This document shows positions 53,611 through 64,000 of a stretch of 64,000 nt of DNA, one piece after another (position 1 is the first letter of the stretch; each line of letters begins with the position of its first letter). The stretch comes from Elysia crispata (lineage: Eukaryota; Mollusca; Gastropoda; Plakobranchidae). The notes beneath the pieces were generated by a model. It made no database searches. It saw only the letters and a program-made list of their open reading frames with translations, and was not told where the DNA came from. The position numbers and the translations under genes are program-made. The stretch lies in contig JAWDGP010003555.1 in the NCBI GenBank assembly GCA_033675545.1, positions 140,001-204,000 on the forward strand, in the 5' to 3' direction.

Positions 53611-56600
53611 ACTCTTACTTATCTTTTGCTGAAATTTGAAAAAAAAAAAAAAGAAAAGAAGCCAAGGCTATCTTTTGTGAATGCCTAGTTACAAAAGTCA
53701 TTTCTAAAACTTTCTTACCTTTTACTGGAGTTTGAAAAAAAACAAAGCAATATTTTTATGAATGCATAGATGTGAGTCATTTCTAAAACTAAAAAACGTA
53801 GATGGAAGATGATCCAGAAACGAGTTTCTCCCTTGTATTTTCTGAAATCAGTGTCACAGTGACAAAGTTTTAAAACATCTCTAGCAAAATTAGGAGACGA
53901 CATATCAATTAGAAATTTTACAGATGTGATCCAGTTTTAAGCCTAAAAACAAATGTCACAATCTTGCCCTAAAGCTGATGTTTTTTGCTGTGTTCTGTGG
54001 GTTGGATCCCACACTGTCAGCTGCATTCTGATCTGATACATAATTTCTTCAAGATTTAAGTGTTTGGACCATGTATGTGTCCCCTTATGAACCTATGAGA
54101 TTACATGGTATCGATCAGATACAGACATGAAAACATATCAGTTTTATTTTCTGATTGCTCCTTCAAATTGACAGTTTACTCTAGTGACTGACGTTCCCCT
54201 TTGTGTTTTGCAGTGGACAGGTTAACAGACTTTTCAAACTTTTTTTCAAATTTAGAATATCCCACATTGAAAAAGCATCCTAAAAGTTTCAACCTTATTT
54301 TCTATTACACCAAATGATTCGACAGATTTTTTTTTAGAAATTCACAGATTTTTTTTATGACTGTCTTCTCTATCTTCTATTAAATTCTATTCTCTTCCAA
54401 AGAAAAGGCATAAATGAAAGATCTTAAATCAGGCTTAAAGAGCTTAATTTTGCATTTTAATTAAAGGGTCTTTTATTCTTGATTAAAAACAAGAGCTAGG
54501 TCTCAACTTCAGTGTTTACCATTATCTTCAGGCCCATGCTTGACAGATAGATCTATCAATTAGCGATTTTTTATCACGTTTTTCTTTGCCAAGCTAGATC
54601 CTTGCATTATAATCGCATGAATTGTCCTGTGTTGCTCAGGTTGCTCATTAACAAAATACAAGTTTGTTTTGTCACTCGCTACTGTCCTTAAATGTTTTGA
54701 GGGAACATAAGAATACTTGCTATATTGTCAGGTACCTAACCGGAATACCATTACGAGATGTTAACTCATGCAGGCCCGGTGTGTTCAGGTCTGAAGATTG
54801 GTTTTTCTAAGCGTACCAGATGTTGACAGCTGTCAGAGGTGAGGGAGGGAAGAGGGGAACAATATTTATCTTTGTCAACATAGTGGCAATTGCTATAATT
54901 AAATGTCTTTCAGCAATTTTATGTAAGTGTGTCTGGAGTATAAGAGATGGAAGATGATTTTGGCAATACTTTATTAAAGTACTAGAAATTTTATGTGTTC
55001 ACTGCAAGAATGATGTCACTATTGTAGATTTTTCTGATTTTCATACCAGGCATTGATGTTCATCCCTTCACATGGTGTGGGAACAGGTGGTGAGTTTCTC
55101 AATGGTAAAAGTAAGACTAATTTGCCAAAGCTGAATTCCTCTGTTGTGAACAGCACTCTATGCAAGGGAGAATCAATTGTAGAAAACCTGATTACAGTTG
55201 AAATGGGAGATAACTGAGTACATGGATGTATCAGACTTAGCGTGGTGACCAACGTAGCAACTGATCTATGTGTAGCCCAAGTCTTGTTATCATTGTGAAC
55301 TCTTTGGAAGTGAATCCCACCAGTTTGTGCTGTGACCCAAAGCCTCTTCTTGTTGAGTAGCATGAATAGCAACAAGCCAAGTAAAGCTAAATCAGGTGTC
55401 TATGCAGTATGGAGGGATGTTTGAAAGTCTCAGTCGGCTCTATTGAACACAACCTCTCCAATGAGATTGTCATAGTTTTTCGCTCATCAATGATGCCATA
55501 TTGACTGAAAGTATGTGTGTAGTTTGAAACTTGATCAATACAAAATCTATAATTCGTTCCTCATGCCTGTAGATTTGGTATTTTTACCAGAAATGATATG
55601 AAGTTCACCCTCATGTCAGATTTTATTACTGACTAGGTGTCTCACTAAGTTTTCAGCCAGGACTTTTTACAGCACTGAGCTATCGAAAGAAAACCAAGTG
55701 CCGTCTCACACGGAATGTTGAAATATTACGACTCATGTGGCTCTAACAAAACTTTTTTGTTGGACGATGGTATGTAATAGCATGAATAGGCCTTTAAAAG
55801 AATAAAAAGCCACAGAGTTTTAAATTAAAATATTCCACATGATGTCTGAAAGTTTTTGCATCATTTTTCTCCTTTAAAAAAACCCAACAAAAATCGAACA
55901 AACTGACAAGACTGTACTTGATGCAAATCTTATCTAAATATTTCACAGTGCTGCTTCACTATTGCCCTCTTGACGGATGCTTTGATCTCAAACACGATCA
56001 AGTTACAGTCTAAGACTGAAGACTTCACATGTCTCCTTTTATAGCAATGATGTGAAGATGTGAAACTAATTGCCACATTATTTATACAAAGCTCACACGC
56101 ATAATTTACATAATTTTGAATTGTTATTTGCATCCATAGTGTTTATTTTTTGCAAGTATAATATTAACCATGTTATAATTTTTGTCTTAATCATGTTTGC
56201 TTGCCTGTGATGCAAATTTTTAAGTAGCAGATCAATGTGATTTTTTTCCCTTTTCGCCATTCCTTTATTTCATTTTTGTTGAGCCTGTTTTTTTTTTATT
56301 TTTAGTTTATTTTCAATAGAGTCATTATGACTATTCTAAATAAGTCAGCTTACATAGACAAAAATGGAATAGAAATTTAACTTTAATTTGATTAATCCTG
56401 TCATGTAGAAAGGATACAAAAAGTCAAGGTTTTGCCCATTTGACCTATAAGTGTCGATCTGGAATACAATGCGGTCTGGGATGTTTTAGTCTGCTATGAA
56501 GACAGAGCTTACTTTGGGGTCGGAAAGATAACGGTAGCTCAGTATTAAAACCTGCTTAACTGGGTTTCTCTCCTCAGTATGACCAATGTCTTCAGTGCAA

Positions 56601-56753
56601 AAAGTAAAAAACAAGAGATAAGTTTGATAAAAGATATTATTTAATTAATTTAACATTGTGATACCAACAATGCATCAGAAATGGAATAATTTAAAAGCAC
56701 TTTGTGATGAAATTTATTTATAAATAGACCCCGTCATTGTAGTTTTAGCACTT

Positions 56754-56809
56754 AATAAAGCAAAAATGATATGGTAGTTGATTTTTATTTATTGTCGTAC
56801 ATGAATAAA
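56754..56809 (+). promoter_or_regulatory. Cluster of poly(A) signals on both strands
   Basis: Plus-strand AATAAA at 56754 and 56804, the second followed by a T/GT-rich stretch. Minus-strand AATAAA (read as TTTATT) lies at 56784 and 56788. These could end a longer NEURL4 transcript and a convergent minus-strand transcript, but no minus-strand exon is visible in the window. Confidence 0.25.
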
Positions 56810-56909
56810 CTAATTTGTCTTTGATTGTCTTGTTTTGTTTCTTTCATGTCACAGAGACATTATTGTGTGGATTGAATCAAATGGTTCTCTTGCAAGTTCA
56901 TGCAAGAAT

Positions 56910-59900
56910 TGCCTTTTAAAATTAAAATTCTGATTCATGTCTTTGGTTTCTCAGTTCTGTTTACAAAAAAGTTTTGCAATTCTTTCAAACATTTAAAATT
57001 TGAAATTTTTTTTTTTTTTAAGTTACACAAAGGAAAAATGAGAACCACAGGAACGATACAGGAGAGAAAAAAAACACACAAAGTTCAACACATCAATCAG
57101 ACACTCCAAGGACTTTGGTAACTGTATAAATTGACATTTAATTTTTTTTAATGGATTGTCCAAAACTTTGCACAGGCATACGTAAAGAAGAAAAATATAA
57201 ATTATTCTATAGCACATTCTCAATGACTGATACTAATCACAAACGACATTTATAGTTTTCTCATAAAGATGTGAAATAAACATAACATTAGTTTATCTTT
57301 GAAACAGAAAAACAAGGCATTACACAAATCTTTGGTAAGTTGCTGAAAGAAATATTTGTAACTTCAAAGTTGAACCAGAGAAGATGAAACTGAAAACAGT
57401 GGAAATGCCACCAAAATGACTTGGGACTACAATGCTGTCCACATAGCAAACTAAGGAAACGCAATATCATGGACGAATTTTGCTATCACAATTTTTAAAT
57501 CTTGTTGGAAGATATAATTAAAGGTAAGATCAGAGCTAGCCTGGCTTCACACAGAGTGAACTCCTCCCCACAGGTCCAAAATGTCCATGCATAACAATAT
57601 GGAAGTTTGCTAAATACAGATGGTACACAAATCATAAGATTTTCAACTTGTATTCACTTCAAGTTGATTCAGACTTAACAATAAAAAAACAAAATAGAAC
57701 AAAAAATGAAGAGAAAATGCTTGAATTCGACACAAAGATCACTTGAAATGGATTAATAAGTGTCAAAAAATAAGATAGCTTACAAAACAAAATAAAATTC
57801 TACATGTACAAACTCATACTAAAATGCATGCACAAGACATGAAGAGATGGATGGGAAAATGTGTTAAAAAAAAACAAAAAAAAATTAAATTGTGGCTGCA
57901 CAATCATATGAAACAAAATAATGCAAAAAAAAACAACAAAAAACAACAAAATTACATCGTATTTCAAGATCCCAAAAGAGTATATAGTGGAGAACTGGTC
58001 AGTCAACAGATCTTCTTTCCACGCTAGACTAGAACAATACATAATGGAATCACAATTATTCACGTGCAACAAAGAGGACAAAGGAAGTCCTAGAGTCTCA
58101 GCAAGAAGTGGGGGGAAAATAAATTGAATGACAAATATCTTGCTGCTCGATGTTCCTACTCCTAGTGTGATATACTCAACAGCTTGTTCACCACATGCTG
58201 CTTGCTGCTACTATTAAAGTCACAATCCAGCACAGGAGAAGAACAGTTATCAGCTCCTGCTCATCAAGAGCAAATGACAAAAAAAAAAGGCAGCAAAGAA
58301 TGTAATGATAAAAATAGATTTGATTTCTACAATAAAAGCTTTGATAAGCTTTTGTGGAACACTTGGATTTCTTTGGCTTATGACTGTAGAACAAGCTTAC
58401 AACACATAAAGAGTGGCAGCTGTGGCAAGCTTCACAGAACACAAAGGCTAAACACAGGATTACAAGAATACAACATTATAATAGTAGTCCTGGATTGTTC
58501 GCTGGTCAAATTCCTTTATCTGTTCACTGGTGAAAGGGGAAAGATAGAGAGAAAATATTTAACATACTAACATTGTATGGTATTTCATTTTATATTTCGT
58601 TTGGAACTTGCACTTTGTGATAAACATTTTTTTCTACATTGCCAGAAAAAAAAAGATTTGAAAAATATGATAAAGGCTTCAGATTAATCATATTTTCTAG
58701 GCTAAATATATGACTATATAAAGTCTCCTTAGTTCACTTTTTCTGTAACTTTTTTAAAAATAGAGTTTACATTCCTAAAATTTCCTCAAGACAGCAAATA
58801 AGCTGTAAAAAAGCAGGGCAAAAGTTAATCATCGAAGTATCACTTGATTCTCTCCTGATCAATTAAGCTTAGAACCAGGCAGAAATTCAGTTTGTTCACA
58901 GCATCAAAAGCTTCAAATTTATTTCGGGCGAAGCACATTGATTTACAGATTAGTCTTCCAACTAGGTTTTAATAATAGAAAAGTGTTTGGACTTCTGTAG
59001 CTTCAAAGGCTGATTACAAAGTAGATAAGCAACCAGTTCTCTATGTAATTCAAACATGTGCACAAATTTAACATTTGGTTTGGTAGAGCAATTTTTCTTT
59101 TTACTTTTCTCCCATAGCACATAAACAGCTAATAAGATTTTCTTCATCGCAGAGAAAGAAGGATTTTCTTTTCCACTTGAATTTGGCCTGTAGTGTAGCT
59201 TTATTGTCACAACTTGACTAGTTTCAACTTTTACAATTGATTTGTAGGTAAAATGTTTTTTAGCCCGAGTGATACATAGTCATGTCAGCAATATCACATG
59301 AGAAACTTGAAATTTCTCATCAATGAAACTCAAAAGTGTGGGAAGATGTGGACTTTTTAAGATAACGAATTAGTCAAAATTAAAAGGTGTATCACGGCAT
59401 ACTTAGTGTGAGCTATGGGGGGCACTAATTGTGCCATTTTGCCAGCCTTTTACATAATCTTATTTGATATCCAGTTAGTTATTGTTTGGAAAGATAAATA
59501 ATAAAAAATAAGATTCTTCCGATCTATGAACCAGTAATACAAATCAATGATGTAAATTTTAAACAAAAGACTACACAACTTCACATATAATTCCCTGGAA
59601 AACTTGGAAAAAATCTATACATATGATTCCTAGGGAAACTACTCTGTAATTATTATATCATCATAAATACTGACTAAAAACTGGGACATTGTGTTCAACA
59701 TAGATGAATACAGATACAACTGTAAAAATAGTAAATATAGTTAAAGGAAACATACATTTTACACATTATGGCGCTGTTTTCATCAAATACAAATTTAATC
59801 ATACAATTACAATAATAACACTCAGGACATCAAGTTAAAAAAAAATTGACGGAAGAAATAATGACTTTCATTTTCTACAAATTTCAATAAAGTATTGTAG

Positions 59901-62410
59901 TAATGCCATAAGGCTAGATTTGCTACAATTTAAAGCTATAATACCAGAAACATGTCCTCCTGATTTCAGAATCATAACAACAAACGATCATTATATATTA
60001 AACAGTAATCAGCCTTGCAAATTAAACCAGAGCTATTGCCACATCTAGCTGCATGAAAAACAAAATTGCAACTGCCAAATTAAGTTGTGCCTTATGAATC
60101 TACCTGTCTTGTTAAGAAAAAAAAATAGAGTTTTGTTGTTGTTCAAGAACACTTCAGAGAGTAAGAAGCAGGTACTACCACAGCTGTAGCACTCAATCAA
60201 TTAAAAAAAAAACTACAGCCACATTACCTCAGAAAAATTTATGATTGTCACTCATTTTATTCTGAATTTTAGAGTTTTATTCAGATTAGTCGAAGTCAAA
60301 CTTAGATCAGCAAATTTGTGGCTGCGGAGAATCAGGCAAATTACAAAAAAACGTAATTATGTTATTAATTTTTTTTTAAATTTTACCATCTTGTTTTTTC
60401 CTTCCCACAAAAAAAAATCCATACATCCAATTGCTATTCAGCAGGTACTAGAGAAATATTTAAATGAAAAAAATTCCAATGACTCATATTTTGCAAGCCC
60501 AGTAGAAAATCTTGTCCATTGCTACTCTGCTATTACTCTCTTGAATTCAGTATTGTCCAATATTTATCAGACACAAAGTAACTATTTCCCCAAGCTAAAA
60601 ACAAACAACAACAAAGCAAAAACCATCCTATTTAGCGTTAGGGAAAAAAAACCCTCATTTAAATGAAGATATGACTCGGATATTAGCTCAACAGCTTTAC
60701 ATAATGACCAAAAATTCTTCTTCTGCCACCCATCATCAGATAACACAATATTTAAATGTACATGGCATACTGTACTTCTCTGGAAGATAACTAACACAGA
60801 GCCAGATATACCGCCAAGTTCAAGTAAAAAAATGCCAACATTCACTTTAAGTTCAATATATAAAGATATAATACGTTATAATTATGTTTTGTATATAATC
60901 ATTTGTAATCATAATATATAATTCTATATGTATGTACATGGATAAATGCTGACCGTGGAGCATCACAAAGGTCTTTGGGATCGATCTGATTCAACACGCT
61001 GTGTATAGATTGCTATTTGAGACAAACACCCCCGACAATAACCTCAGCAACACATCCGCAGAGACAACAGTCAGATAAGTAACTCGGTATTAACTTTCAG
61101 TTTCAATAAATGTCAAACTAAACCAATGATCAAATTGCAAGTTCTGTGGAAACTAAGAAAAGCAAAATGTGGGTTTCTTAAGACATTCAAATTTGTTGTC
61201 GGAAGCAAAATAAAAATAAAAAAAATATGAATGGGACTCTAACCTATCTACTTTAATGTACAGACAGTGAGAATTTGATTTTCAGAAAGCGATGCTGATT
61301 GACTATTTTGGCAAGTTGCTTTATGGCCTCCACTTTCAAAAATCAACAAGGATGAATAATTCAACACAATGGAAGCCATTCGATTGAAACATTAAATCAT
61401 TAGGCTGAAAATGTCACGCGGGTTCAGCTCGTACAATCCCTGACAGCAAATAAAAAATTCCCGCCCCAAGCCTATTTGTGCAACTTTATGGGGGCAAAAA
61501 ATTAAATACCTCAACAGAAAGAAAGTAATTTAAAGAAGCAAAATAGAACAAGTTTTCAAACAAAGTTGTACAGGTTCTTAGAGGATTCCTTCAAAATGTG
61601 GGCTTTTATACAGTGTTTGAATCCAAGCACTTTATATATACTTCAATTCTTTTAAAGGAAAAACCAAGAAAAAACCCAAAGGAACTATGACTAAATTAAA
61701 AGGAAAACGGTTGGTCTCTAATAAAAAGAACATATAGTATCAAATGAAAGAGTTCAAATCAAGTTAATTATGAAGTGTTTGTTTAACAATTTTCGCTCCA
61801 GCATAACTTATCGAAACAAAGGCAATAGCAACAAGTCTATATAATTTAGTATACCATATGGGTGGAAGACACTTTACTTGGCTGACTCCTGAATAGAACT
61901 TTGTGCACTAAAATTGATCAAAATATAAACGTTGAAACCCTCGAAAATATCTGGCAATTATTTCCAGGTATGGTTTACATTCTAGCACCTTCGGAAAAAC
62001 AAAAATCTTAGACATAAAGGGTTTCTGCACATTGTCAACTCTGGCCATAAGTGGTTGTCTAAAACAATCACAACTCTGAGAAAGAGCCACAGAATTTTGC
62101 ATGCTATCCTGCTAATAATACAAGCATTTGATGTTTCAAAAAAAAGATATATATAAAATTGTAAATAACTTAATTTCTTTTAAGTATCTTAAAAGTTTAA
62201 AAAATGACTTAGATCCACTCACTTATCGCAGAGCAGTAATGATATGGCATGTTGCTCATGATAGAAAAAAAAAAAAACGAACTAAAACAAAACAATGTGT
62301 TTGATCAAGATAAAGCCAGATCTTCACAGATTTAATAACTTAGTGAGTTCCTTCAGAACATTGCTGGTCCAGTACTTCACTGTATTTATGAAGAGTGGTC
62401 ATGACACAAG

Positions 62411-62412
<2 letters not shown>
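56910..62412. other. Long AT-rich stretch without recognisable genes
   Basis: About 5.5 kb with only short frames, none with a known domain, and no clear transposon. It could be intergenic, intronic or the long 3' UTR of a minus-strand gene beyond the window. Confidence 0.5.

Positions 62413-64000
<1,588 letters not shown>

Larger units (their letters stand above)
53061..56900 (+). other. NEURL4 3' UTR and intergenic sequence
   Basis: No further exon recognised. The 118-codon minus frame at 55019-55375 has no known domain. The extent of the 3' UTR is unknown. Confidence 0.45.

Noticed and set aside
55019-55375. 118-codon minus-strand frame downstream of NEURL4
   Set aside because: No recognisable domain or splice structure; consistent with chance.

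Overview
The window is eukaryotic nuclear DNA from an animal. It is AT-rich, with long introns bounded by GT and AG, very long (AG)n, (AAT)n and (TA)n microsatellites, and remnants of several transposon families. The main gene is an animal NEURL4 orthologue. Together with Penelope-like and hammerhead-ribozyme remains, this suggests a lophotrochozoan, most likely a mollusc. That taxon is an inference; no marker in the window proves it.

Layout. 1-4.0 kb is non-coding, with an (AAT)n array and a decayed LINE reverse transcriptase on the minus strand (about 1.24-1.63 kb). 4.07-7.41 kb (minus) is one long coding exon for a protein with five BED zinc fingers and a hAT-transposase-derived body (ZBED4/ZBED6-like). 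7.5-26.5 kb is intergenic and rich in repeats. It holds a Penelope-like GIY-YIG remnant (12.9 kb), two LINE C-terminal remnants (10.8 and 18.5 kb), a 686-bp (AG)n array (15.7-16.4 kb), a complete type I hammerhead ribozyme (about 19.98-20.05 kb), a nearly intact non-LTR reverse transcriptase with two in-frame stops (21.27-23.45 kb) and a tandem repeat of about 55 bp (24.95-25.69 kb).

26.5-53.0 kb (plus) is a complete NEURL4 gene. I could trace 29 coding exons from ATG (26537) to TAG (52981). Every phase is compatible, and they give a predicted 1,493-residue protein with six Neuralized homology repeats (NHR) and a cysteine-containing C-terminal domain. Its introns carry a hAT-like transposase fragment (intron 7), a tRNA-derived SINE (intron 13) and two adjacent near-perfect inverted repeats (intron 16). 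53-64 kb shows no gene I can support; it holds a G-rich start to the 3' UTR, candidate poly(A) signals and a compound (AG)n/(AGAC)n array at 62.4-62.8 kb.

Nothing suggests that the two host genes work together. NEURL4 is a centriole/ubiquitin-pathway adaptor, and the BED/hAT protein is probably a DNA-binding protein domesticated from a transposase. The best candidates for overlooked biology are the hammerhead ribozyme with its possible retroelement link, the paired palindromes in intron 16, and the five-BED hAT-derived gene.
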